A stretch of 64,000 bases of DNA, taken from contig CP051237.1 of assembly GCA_017794825.1 (NCBI GenBank), positions 5,567,342-5,631,341 of the forward strand, written 5' to 3'. Positions within the stretch are counted from its first letter, which is position 1. Every line of letters begins with the position of its first letter. The DNA comes from Pararhizobium sp. (GTDB taxonomy: Bacteria; Pseudomonadota; Alphaproteobacteria; Rhizobiales; Rhizobiaceae). This document shows, piece by piece, positions 1 through 7,161 of this stretch. Below the pieces are notes generated by a model. It saw only the letters and a program-made list of their open reading frames with translations, ran no database searches and had not been told where the DNA came from. The position numbers were made by a program, and so were the translations under genes.

Positions 1-317
1 TTTTCGGTCAATCTGACGCCAACCCCTTCGACCGTTGGCGTTACGGCGTCGCCGAGCGCCGCCTGCATGAATTGCTGAATCCTGTCCGTGAGCAACCTGT
101 CGCCGGCGCCCAGATTGATCAGCACCACGAGGACAGAAGGCAGTCCGATGACGATAATGAGGGCAGCAAGCAAAAAACGGCGGGTGCGACCAATCCGCGG
201 CCAATGTCTCGGCGTATGAACCACAATGGCGTCGCCGTGCAGCGCGGATGGCATGGAGTCCAGAGACAAGGGTCTCTCATGACTTCCACGGTCCGTACGA
301 CGTTTACGGTCTAACAT
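1..317 (-). CDS. AsmA-like / DUF3971-type envelope protein, N-terminal fragment
   Basis: Partial reverse-strand gene running off the left edge; only about the first 105 residues are visible. They show an Arg- and His-rich cytoplasmic start, one hydrophobic segment at about residues 48-69, then a periplasmic-looking stretch (GAGDRLLTDRIQQFMQAALG). In Hyphomicrobiales a large AsmA/DUF3971-like gene commonly sits divergent from a bcp-type peroxiredoxin, and that context is the main basis for the family call. The ATG at 315-317 lies 146 bp from the divergent peroxiredoxin gene. The catalogued part of the family, its C-terminal domain, is outside the window, so the assignment is tentative; what is seen is a type II single-pass membrane anchor. 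Confidence 0.5.
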   Translation of the reverse strand, partial: MLDRKRRTDRGSHERPLSLDSMPSALHGDAIVVHTPRHWPRIGRTRRFLLAALIIVIGLPSVLVVLINLGAGDRLLTDRIQQFMQAALGDAVTPTVEGVGVRLTE

Positions 318-463
318 GAGACCTCGTTTTGCCGAAGTGATTGCGCCATTGGGGATACGTCTGGAGATGCGAATCGGCTTCGCCAGCGAATATTCCCTAA
401 CGGACTATATATCGTCGCCGATTGATTGTAACAGACCCCGACCGACAGAAAAGGAACTTAACA

Positions 464-931
464 ATGACCGATATTGCCGAAGGAAACGAGGCGCCTGATT
501 TCGCATTGCCCCGAGATGGTGGCGGAACCGTGACGCTTTCCGGGTTGCGCGGCAAAAAAGTCGTGCTCTTTTTCTACCCGAAAGACGATACAAGCGGATG
601 CACAGCCGAAGCCATTGCCTTCACCGGGCTGAAGCGTGATTTCGAAAAGGCCGGAGCGGTCTTGCTGGGCATGTCGCCGGACAAGCCGGCGAAACACGAC
701 AAATTCATCGCCAAACACGATCTGGATGTCATGCTCGCTTCGGACGAGGAGAAGGCGACGCTGGAGAAATACGGCGTATGGGTCGAAAAGAGCATGTATG
801 GCCGAAAATATATGGGCGTAGAACGCACAACGGTCCTGATCGATGAAAGTGGCGTGATCTCCAGGATCTGGCGAAAGGTGAAGGTGCCCGGCCACGCCGA
901 AGAGGTGCTGGATGCCGCAAAGGCGGGCTGA
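464..931 (+). CDS. bcp: Thioredoxin-dependent peroxiredoxin, Bcp/PrxQ type with a single cysteine
   Basis: 155-residue AhpC/TSA-fold protein that reduces H2O2 and organic hydroperoxides in the cytoplasm. The strand before the active site (VVLFFYPKDDTSGCT) carries the peroxidatic Cys in the usual family position. The E. coli-type resolving Cys five residues later is replaced (CTAEAIAF), and no other Cys occurs in the protein, so it must act as a 1-Cys enzyme resolved by an external thiol. The ATG at 464 is chosen over an in-frame start at 422 because AAGGAA at 451-456 is well spaced and the protein then begins in the conserved MTDIAEGNEAPDF region. Its last 20 bp overlap the next gene, suggesting co-transcription. 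Confidence 0.9.
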   Translation: MTDIAEGNEAPDFALPRDGGGTVTLSGLRGKKVVLFFYPKDDTSGCTAEAIAFTGLKRDFEKAGAVLLGMSPDKPAKHDKFIAKHDLDVMLASDEEKATLEKYGVWVEKSMYGRKYMGVERTTVLIDESGVISRIWRKVKVPGHAEEVLDAAKAG

Positions 932-1748
932 GACGTCCTTCACGTCATTGCGCGGCGGCGCCGTGCAGGCGGTCTCATGCGCGGATCCGGAGCAGAAGGC
1001 GCGGATAACCCACGCGCTTTCGCAATCCTGGTTCGCGCGCCGCCTGTCGCTGCGCTCTCCGCTCGATGCTCCGGTTCCGGATCGGCCGGGCCGACCGGAA
1101 AAGCCTGAATTGCTGCCGCCGAAGCTGGTCAGGAAGCGCAACCTGAACAATCCGGCCGGTCGCATAGCTCTGCTCCACGCAATTGCTCACATCGAGCTCA
1201 ACGCCATTGATCTTGCGCTGGATATCATTGCGCGTTTCGCCTCGGAGAAAATGCCGCAATCCTTTTTCGACGGCTGGATGGGCGTTGCTCGCGACGAAGC
1301 GAAACATTTCCTGCTGGTTCGCGAACGCTTGCAGGCGCTCGGATCAGACTATGGCGCCCTGCCCGCCCATGACGGCCTCTGGCAAGCGGCGCATGACACC
1401 CGCAATGACTTGATGGCCAGGCTCGCCGTAGTGCCGCTCATCCTGGAAGCCCGCGGTCTCGACGTTACGCCTTCGCTGCAACAGAAGATGCGTGAGGTGG
1501 GAGACGCGGAATCCGCCGCCGTTCTGGATATCATCTATACCGACGAAATCACTCATGTGGCTGTCGGCGCCAAGTGGTTCCGGTTTCTGTGTCATCGCCA
1601 TCACAAGGAGCCGGCGTCACTCTTCCAGTCGCTGGTTCGCGCCATTTTCCATGGCCGGCTCAAGGCGCCATTCAACGACGTGGCGCGCGCCAGCGCCGGC
1701 TTGACGCCTTCATTCTATCGCAGCCTTTCGTCCACAAATACGTCCTAG
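912..1748 (+). CDS. DUF455 ferritin-like domain protein
   Basis: 278 residues. The core has helices with spaced acidic/His pairs typical of ferritin-like di-iron folds: HAIAHIELNAIDLA (about residues 93-106), RDEAKHF (about 130-136), ILEARGLDV (about 177-185) and DEITHVAVG (about 211-219). These four E/H-containing helices are the expected DUF455 metal-ligand pattern. The reaction is not established for the family; a tRNA-hydroxylase (MiaE-like) relation is only structural. It overlaps bcp by 20 bp, so it is probably translated from the same mRNA; that pairing suggests a link to oxidative stress but does not prove it. Confidence 0.85.
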   Translation: MPQRRAETSFTSLRGGAVQAVSCADPEQKARITHALSQSWFARRLSLRSPLDAPVPDRPGRPEKPELLPPKLVRKRNLNNPAGRIALLHAIAHIELNAIDLALDIIARFASEKMPQSFFDGWMGVARDEAKHFLLVRERLQALGSDYGALPAHDGLWQAAHDTRNDLMARLAVVPLILEARGLDVTPSLQQKMREVGDAESAAVLDIIYTDEITHVAVGAKWFRFLCHRHHKEPASLFQSLVRAIFHGRLKAPFNDVARASAGLTPSFYRSLSSTNTS

Positions 1749-1814
1749 GCAAAGAATTATTAACCTTAACAGTGTTTTATCGCCCCTGCAGCTCAGATGT
1801 TCACGGGGGTTTAC

Positions 1815-3065
1815 GTGTCTCAAGTTTCGGTTGGCAAGATTTTCGGAAGAAAACCACCCCATACCCTGATCATTGCAAGCGGAGATTCCATCCGTCACTG
1901 GAATATTCATCCCTGGATGCTTGGCCTCGCGATAAGCGTGGTTTCGGTCATAGCAATCGGTTATCTGCTGGCGACAACCTATCTCGTGCTTCGCGACGAT
2001 CTGATTGGCGCTTCGATGGCGCAGCAGGCGCGCGTGCAATACGCCTATGAGGACCGTATCGCCTCGTTGAGAGTACAGGTCGACCGCATCACCAGCCGAC
2101 AGTTGCTCGATCAGCAGGCCATGGAAGACAAGATGGCGCGCCTGATCGAACAGCAACAGGTGCTGAGTTCCCGGCACGGACGCCTCGACGATCTGCTGCA
2201 GAGGGCTTCCCTCAGCTTCGCCGAGCCGGATACCATCCCGGTTCCGCGTCCGAGACCGGAGCCGGCTCAATCCGATGGGAGTCGACGCGCCAGCGCGGAT
2301 GAACAGACCGAGGGGCAGTCTCCCGAACTTCTCCTTGCCTATCGGAACGACAACGCGGCGGCCCGTCCCGGAGCGCGCGCTTCCGAAAACATCTTTGCGA
2401 AAGTCGACAACGACCTGCACGCCATGGAGCGGGAGCAATTCGATCGGATCGAACTGCTGATCGCCAACGCGTACCGAAAGGCGGAAGCCATAGACACGAT
2501 CGTCGAGAGGACAGGCCTGCCCTCCGATTTGATGGATGATGGTGTCGGCGGCCCTTTCATCCCTGCGGCGGACAGCAATTTCGACACGAGCCTGTCCGGA
2601 TTGGAGATCGCTCTCGATCATCTCAATACCGTCAGCAGTCAGGTGCGCGCCTTGCCCCTGGCCAATCCTGTGCCTGATCAACCCGTCTCCAGCAACTTTG
2701 GAAACCGCCGCGATCCGTTTCTCAAACGCGTCGCCTTCCACTCCGGGATGGATTTCAAGACTCCTTACGGTTTTCCGGTCAAGGCAACGGCAAGCGGAAC
2801 CGTCACCAGCACCGGCCGTCGCGGCGGTTACGGTAAAATGATCGAGGTCGATCATGGCAACGGCATCGTGACACGCTACGCCCACCTGTCGCGCATCCAC
2901 GTCAATGTCGGACAGAAAGTCGAAGCTGGATCCATCATCGGTTCAGCCGGAAGCACCGGCAGATCGACTGGAACTCACCTCCACTACGAGGTTCGCGTAA
3001 ACGATAAACCACTCAATCCGAAACCGCTTCTCAAGGCTGGCGAGCAGCTTGAATCGCTGCTGTGA
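1815..3065 (+). CDS. M23 family metallopeptidase (membrane-anchored, catalytic residues intact)
   Basis: 416 residues. A short cytoplasmic start is followed by one transmembrane helix (about residues 34-56), a periplasmic coiled-coil region, and a C-terminal LytM/M23 domain. Zinc ligands are present: HSGMD (H309, D313) and HLHYE (H388, H390), so it is predicted to be an active peptidoglycan endopeptidase. A GTG at 1815 with GGGGG at 1804-1808 is preferred to the ATG at 1797, which has no Shine-Dalgarno; the latter would add six residues. It stands alone between the DUF455 gene and the helicase. Compare the second M23 protein at 47457, whose zinc ligands are lost. Confidence 0.85.
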   Translation: MSQVSVGKIFGRKPPHTLIIASGDSIRHWNIHPWMLGLAISVVSVIAIGYLLATTYLVLRDDLIGASMAQQARVQYAYEDRIASLRVQVDRITSRQLLDQQAMEDKMARLIEQQQVLSSRHGRLDDLLQRASLSFAEPDTIPVPRPRPEPAQSDGSRRASADEQTEGQSPELLLAYRNDNAAARPGARASENIFAKVDNDLHAMEREQFDRIELLIANAYRKAEAIDTIVERTGLPSDLMDDGVGGPFIPAADSNFDTSLSGLEIALDHLNTVSSQVRALPLANPVPDQPVSSNFGNRRDPFLKRVAFHSGMDFKTPYGFPVKATASGTVTSTGRRGGYGKMIEVDHGNGIVTRYAHLSRIHVNVGQKVEAGSIIGSAGSTGRSTGTHLHYEVRVNDKPLNPKPLLKAGEQLESLL

Positions 3066-3252
3066 CATAACGATACAGTGACGCAATATCGTGCAAAACG
3101 TGCTGTTTCGCATTAAATCTTTGTAAGATTTACCCTTATATCAAGTAATTGCGCTGCTTTCCTTGACACTACCGGACGTTCGGACTAACCGGACCACAAG
3201 ATTCGCGGAACAAATCAGTTCCGCCGGATGTTTGACCGATCTATGAACGGAT

Positions 3253-4662
3253 TTGAAATCTCCATTGACCAGTTTTTCTGACCTGGGCCTGAGCCAGAAA
3301 GTTTTGTCGGCCGTCGAGGACGCCGGCTACACAACTCCGACACCAATACAGGAAAGCGCAATACCGCTTGCGCTGGCGCATCGCGACCTGCTCGGGATAG
3401 CGCAGACGGGGACCGGCAAGACGGCGTCCTTCGTGTTGCCCATGCTGACGATACTGGAGAAGGGTCGCGCGCGGGCGAGGATGCCGCGCACGCTGATCCT
3501 GGAGCCGACGCGGGAACTCGCCGCACAGGTGGAAGAAAACTTCACGAAGTACGGCAAATATCACAAGCTCAACATCGCGCTCCTCATTGGCGGCGTTTCC
3601 TTTGACGATCAGGACCGCAAACTGGAGCGCGGCGCCGACGTGCTGATCGCCACGCCCGGCCGGTTGCTTGATCATTTCGAACGTGGCAAGCTCCTGTTGA
3701 CCGGCGTTGAGATCCTTGTGATCGACGAAGCCGACCGCATGCTCGACATGGGATTTATTCCCGATATCGAACGTATTGCAAAGCTGATCCGGTTCACGCG
3801 CCAGACGCTGTTTTTCTCGGCCACCATGCCGAAGGAGATCCAGACGCTCGCCGACCGTTTCCTGCAGAATCCGGAAGAGATAAAAGTCGCTCCGCCCTCC
3901 ACTACCGCCAAGAACGTGACGCAGCGGCTGGTCAGCGCGCCTTCCAAGGATTACGAGAAACGCGCGGTCCTGCGCGATCTCATCCGGCAGCAGACCGATC
4001 TGACGAACGCCATCATCTTCTGCAACAGAAAACGCGACGTGTCCGAACTCTTCAGATCGCTGGAACGGCATGAGTTCTCGGTCGGCGCACTGCATGGCGA
4101 CATGGACCAGAGATCCCGGATGACCATGCTGCACAATTTCCGCAACGACAAGATCGACCTTCTTGTCGCATCGGACGTCGCCGCCCGCGGGCTCGATATC
4201 CCGGCGGTGAGCCATGTTTTCAATTTCGATGTCCCGATACACGCCGAAGACTATGTGCATCGTATCGGCCGCACAGGCAGGGCCGGCCGCAATGGCGCCT
4301 CCTTCACTCTTGTGACCCGCCGGGAGAAGAAGTACGTGGACGCGATTGAAAAGCTCATCGACATGAAGATCGAATGGCAGGGCGAGGAAGCCAGCGAATC
4401 CGAGGATGCGTCTTCCGGGGCGAAGGAACCTGCAAAGACTCGTTCAAGGAAGCCGAGACCGGAAAAACCGACGACGGAAAAGGCAGACGAAAGCAAGGCC
4501 GCAGCGCCTTCTCCGCAAAAGAATGGCGGTGGAGCCAAGGACACTGCCATCAACGACAATCGCCGCAACAATAACAGAAAAGACCGGCGTGACGACGGGC
4601 CGACTCCGGTTGGATTCGGCGACGATATACCGGCGTTCATGATGATCGGTTCAAAGCAGTAA
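3253..4662 (+). CDS. DEAD-box ATP-dependent RNA helicase, RhlE-like
   Basis: 469 residues with the full DEAD-box motif set: Q motif region TPTPIQ, Walker A AQTGTGKT, Ia PTRELAAQ, Ib TPGR, II DEAD, III SAT, V SDVAARGLDIP and VI HRIGRTGRAGR. After the RecA-like core (about 1-375) comes a charged, Lys/Glu/Ser-rich tail typical of RNA-binding low-complexity extensions in RhlE proteins. It unwinds structured RNA in ribosome assembly or mRNA turnover. The frame opens with TTG at 3253 or 3265; the nearby ATG at 3243 is in another frame, so the start is uncertain by a few codons. Monocistronic by spacing. Confidence 0.93.
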   Translation: MKSPLTSFSDLGLSQKVLSAVEDAGYTTPTPIQESAIPLALAHRDLLGIAQTGTGKTASFVLPMLTILEKGRARARMPRTLILEPTRELAAQVEENFTKYGKYHKLNIALLIGGVSFDDQDRKLERGADVLIATPGRLLDHFERGKLLLTGVEILVIDEADRMLDMGFIPDIERIAKLIRFTRQTLFFSATMPKEIQTLADRFLQNPEEIKVAPPSTTAKNVTQRLVSAPSKDYEKRAVLRDLIRQQTDLTNAIIFCNRKRDVSELFRSLERHEFSVGALHGDMDQRSRMTMLHNFRNDKIDLLVASDVAARGLDIPAVSHVFNFDVPIHAEDYVHRIGRTGRAGRNGASFTLVTRREKKYVDAIEKLIDMKIEWQGEEASESEDASSGAKEPAKTRSRKPRPEKPTTEKADESKAAAPSPQKNGGGAKDTAINDNRRNNNRKDRRDDGPTPVGFGDDIPAFMMIGSKQ

Positions 4663-4913
4663 GCGCTGGAACCGCTGTTTCACGCAGTGGCTCAATGATC
4701 CGTTTCGCACAGCGCGTGATCAGCGAGCGTCTGGATTACACCGCATTCGCCTACCCGGCCTGTATATGACAGACCCGCAATCCGGTCGAGTTCGCGCTCC
4801 AGCTTTTAAAGCCTTTTGGTTCCGGCAAAGTTACGGGTTGCATATTGCGACAAAACGCTCAATAAGCGGAAAAGCAATCAAGCCAACCCGAATGTACCGG
4901 AGGTCTGCAGACC

Positions 4914-5219
4914 GTGACCGCCAAGATTTACCGCCCGGCAAAAACCGCAATGCAGTCCGGCAAGGCCAAAACCCACAAATGGGTGCTGGAATTTGACCAG
5001 GAATCACCAAAATCAATTGATCCGATGATGGGGTACACCTCTTCGGGTGACATGAAACAGCAGGTGAGACTGAGCTTCGAAACGGTAGAGGAAGCAATCA
5101 CCTATGCGCAACGGCACAATATCGCCTATCGCCTGATCGAACCGCATGAGTTCAAACGGCGGCGCGTTGCCTACGCCGACAACTTCAGGTCGGACCGGCG
5201 CCAGCCCTGGACGCACTGA
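4914..5219 (+). CDS. NADH dehydrogenase accessory subunit, NDUFS4-like (ETC complex I subunit conserved region)
   Basis: 101 residues, the usual size of the alphaproteobacterial homologue of the 18-kDa mitochondrial complex I subunit NDUFS4. Recognisable conserved parts are IYRPAKTAMQSG at the start, KWVLEFD, DPMMGYTSSGDM and the basic C-terminal block YADNFRSDRRQPWTH. It binds the peripheral arm of NADH:quinone oxidoreductase on the cytoplasmic side. The start is GTG with GGAGG at 4899-4903. It lies just upstream of tRNA-Arg (12 bp gap), away from the nuo operon, as is common for this gene. Confidence 0.92.
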   Translation: MTAKIYRPAKTAMQSGKAKTHKWVLEFDQESPKSIDPMMGYTSSGDMKQQVRLSFETVEEAITYAQRHNIAYRLIEPHEFKRRRVAYADNFRSDRRQPWTH

Positions 5220-5230
5220 CATACGCGAAA

Positions 5231-5307
5231 GGCCCCGTAGCTCAGTTGGATAGAGCGTCGGTCTTCTAAACCGAATGTCGCAGGTTCGAATCCTGCCGGG
5301 GTCGCCA
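5231..5307 (+). tRNA. tRNA-Arg (anticodon UCU)
   Basis: A 77-nt cloverleaf with encoded CCA. The acceptor GGCCCCG pairs with CGGGGTC (one G-T), the anticodon arm TCGGT-CTTCTAA-ACCGA gives TCT, and the T-loop GGTTCGAATCC is intact. It decodes AGA. Only 11 bp separate it from the stop of the complex I subunit gene. Confidence 0.97.
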
Positions 5308-5394
5308 TTTTACTTTATTATTGAATGGCTTGTTGTCATTTCCTGATGCGTTACATGTGCGTCTGGACGTTAGATCCGACACCGTCCTTCAACG

Positions 5395-5745
5395 TCATTC
5401 CGTAGCACCGCCTTTAGAAAAATCTCTGTCCAGATCCCGCATTCCAAGCGCAATCAGAATAGACATGACATGAATCCTGGTTGCTGAACCCGGTTGAAAG
5501 CGTAAAGCCTGAGTATCAACAGGTATATCCGTCAATTCCTTGTCATCGTGACGCGTCAGGATGCTGATCTGATCGGCGACAATCTGCATTTTCAGATAGT
5601 GGTCGGCAAGAATTCGCCATACTTCCCTTGAACCATAATGCGGCGCCTGCAGTCCGGGGTATTCGTCCTCCAACATCTGCAAGACCTCCTCGTCGCTCAG
5701 TCCACAAATTTCCAGCGCTGTCGAGTAGAGCGTCTCCTGATCCAT
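5395..5745 (-). CDS. Conserved-looking hypothetical protein
   Basis: 116 residues, mildly acidic, predicted largely helical, with no signal peptide or membrane segment. I do not recognise the family. The N-terminus (ALEICGLSDEEVLQMLEDEYPG) looks like a small helical module and the C-terminus contains a hydrophobic stretch, HVMSILIALGM. It is a single gene facing tRNA-Arg, with independent intergenic regions on both sides. Coding is supported by length, codon usage like its neighbours and a clean ATG start; the function is unknown. Confidence 0.6.
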   Translation of the reverse strand: MDQETLYSTALEICGLSDEEVLQMLEDEYPGLQAPHYGSREVWRILADHYLKMQIVADQISILTRHDDKELTDIPVDTQALRFQPGSATRIHVMSILIALGMRDLDRDFSKGGATE

Positions 5746-5965
5746 GTCTTGAACCTAATTGGCATGACTGCGGCAGGAAACAGGCGAACCCGTTGACGAA
5801 TGGCGCATGACAATCATAATTTCCAACATGGTTAACAAGAGATTAAGCTATAGGTGGCAATTTACTTCAAATAGTACCTAATGATTGCAACAGTTTCAAA
5901 CAGACCAACCCTGGGCGTCTCTCGCTGATGCGGTCTGATTGCACTTTGGAGAACGATGCAGCCCG

Positions 5966-6370
5966 ATGTTCGATATCATGACACTTCCGGAAACACCGAC
6001 AGCGATCGCTCCCGATGGATCGGAAGTGCGTGCGCTCCTGGCGCTGAAAGGCGGCAGCATGGCGCATTTTTCGCTTCCGCCAGGGCAGACGTCAATTGCA
6101 GTCGCCCACCGAACTGTCGAGGAAATCTGGCTCTTCCTGACCGGCAGCGGCGAGATGTGGCTGAAACATCAGGACACCGAAAATGTGATCCCTGTTCACA
6201 AGGGCGTTTGCCTGACGATACCTCTGGATACGCATTTCCAGTTCAGATCCACCGGAGAGGTTCCTTTATCGGCAGTCGGCATGACAATGCCGCCATGGCC
6301 CGGTCCCGAAGAGGCTTTCGCTGTTGCCGGGAAATGGCCGCCAACAATCGGTGAAAACGAACAGTCATAA
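5966..6370 (+). CDS. Cupin-domain protein
   Basis: 134 residues matching a single small beta-barrel cupin. The two cupin motifs are recognisable: first about residues 50-70 (AHRTVEEIWLFLTGSGEMWL), containing the H-(x)n-E and G-x-G elements, second about 85-100 (VCLTIPLDTHFQFRS), with a terminal His. A metal site is likely, but the substrate cannot be inferred; such proteins include isomerases, dioxygenases and sugar-binding folds. Upstream in-frame codons reach a TTG at 5939, but the ATG at 5966 is better supported by GGAGA at 5948-5952. Solitary gene; no operon partners. Confidence 0.75.
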   Translation: MFDIMTLPETPTAIAPDGSEVRALLALKGGSMAHFSLPPGQTSIAVAHRTVEEIWLFLTGSGEMWLKHQDTENVIPVHKGVCLTIPLDTHFQFRSTGEVPLSAVGMTMPPWPGPEEAFAVAGKWPPTIGENEQS

Positions 6371-6746
6371 TAGGCGAAAAGCCGCACCTGATGATTCGTT
6401 TCGTCTCAACACCAGATTTATTGCCTGGACCTATAATTCTCGGTCCGGTTTCATTTGGATAATTGACGTCAATAGAGCGACTCGAAACAATTAACTGCAT
6501 GGATTAATAGGGATAAAAAATGCCGGAAATCAGGGCTTTTTGGACGTTCTTATATTGAAAAAGTCTCATGTTCGTCGGAGACTGCTTCCGCCTGCGACAG
6601 GCCGGGCGCGACAGGGTGACTCAGCCTGTCGGCGGTGTGACCCGACAACAGCGCACCGCGTCTGTGCACTCCCCAGTGTACAGACCGTCCGTAACAGGCT
6701 GTCATGTGCGGGTTTTTGCCTAATTCCGGAAATTTGTACGATTCAT
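6371..6746. other. Intergenic region upstream of the stress promoter
   Basis: No convincing gene. It holds a perfect 12-bp palindrome ATTGACGTCAAT at 6462-6473 and an 11-bp stem-loop at 6660-6685 (arms GTCTGTGCACT and AGTGTACAGAC, loop CCCC, one G-T pair). A T-run at 6713-6717 follows no strong stem. Short forward ORFs here lack a ribosome binding site and coding character. Confidence 0.5.
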
Positions 6747-6771
6747 GGAACGAACGACTTCGTTGCGCGTT
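6747..6771 (+). promoter_or_regulatory. EcfG-type (general stress response) promoter
   Basis: Exact match to the alphaproteobacterial EcfG consensus: GGAAC at 6747-6751, 16-nt spacer, CGTT at 6768-6771. Predicted transcription start is at about 6778-6780, leading into the small transcript that ends at the terminator at 7042-7076. Inference from the motif only. Confidence 0.6.
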
Positions 6772-6962
6772 ATCACGGGCCTCGACGTTCCAAAGAGATC
6801 CGATGACACTACGATCAGTTTACAAATTCGCCGCCGCGCCAATTGTTCCAATTCGACCTTGCAGATCTGCCGAAAATTTGCCGCAAATCAGGAGTGATCT
6901 CCGATTACCGCCGCGCGCCCGCTGCCAATCATGGATAGGGCCGCCACGGCGGTTCTATCGGG

Positions 6963-7028
6963 ATGCAAACAATGCCTTCCACTCAGAAGCCCCAGAAACC
7001 GGCTGCAAAGCCGAAACCGGGCAAATAG
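6963..7028 (+). CDS. Possible tiny ORF (Pro/Lys/Ala-rich peptide)
   Basis: A 21-codon ORF: MQTMPSTQKPQKPAAKPKPG followed by Lys and a stop; translation might begin at the second Met (6972). It lies inside the presumed EcfG-driven transcript and its stop is 13 bp before a strong intrinsic terminator, the layout expected for a small mRNA. The composition is low-complexity and basic, and the family is unknown. The Shine-Dalgarno is weak (CGGG at 6959-6962 just before the first ATG). The transcript may equally be a non-coding RNA. An overlapping 51-codon ORF in another frame reads through the terminator and is less likely. Confidence 0.35.
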   Translation: MQTMPSTQKPQKPAAKPKPGK

Positions 7029-7041
7029 CTTTAAAGCGGCG

Positions 7042-7076
7042 GGGGATGCGGATTTCCGCATCCCCTGGCCTTTTTT
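7042..7076 (+). terminator. Rho-independent terminator of the short stress transcript
   Basis: Near-perfect inverted repeat: GGGGATGCGGA at 7042-7052 and TCCGCATCCCC at 7055-7065, then TGGCC and six T at 7071-7076. It ends a transcript that begins upstream on the plus strand, about 85 bp before the kinase gene. Confidence 0.85.
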
Positions 7077-7161
7077 CTCCAGCTGAATCACCGGTTCCCG
7101 CACCTGCCCCGTCAATACAGCGGAAGCAATCGACTTCCAGGACAAAGGCTGATTGACCGTT

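Noticed and set aside
1710-2900. Long reverse ORF opposite the M23 gene
   Set aside because: Shadow of a GC-rich coding region; no family resemblance or start signals.
3163-3190. TTGACA-like promoter before the DEAD-box helicase
   Set aside because: The -35 is good, but no acceptable -10 lies 16-18 bp downstream (CTAACC at most).
6704-7156. 150-codon forward ORF before the kinase
   Set aside because: It covers the EcfG promoter and reads through the strong terminator, has no ribosome binding site and its composition is not protein-like.
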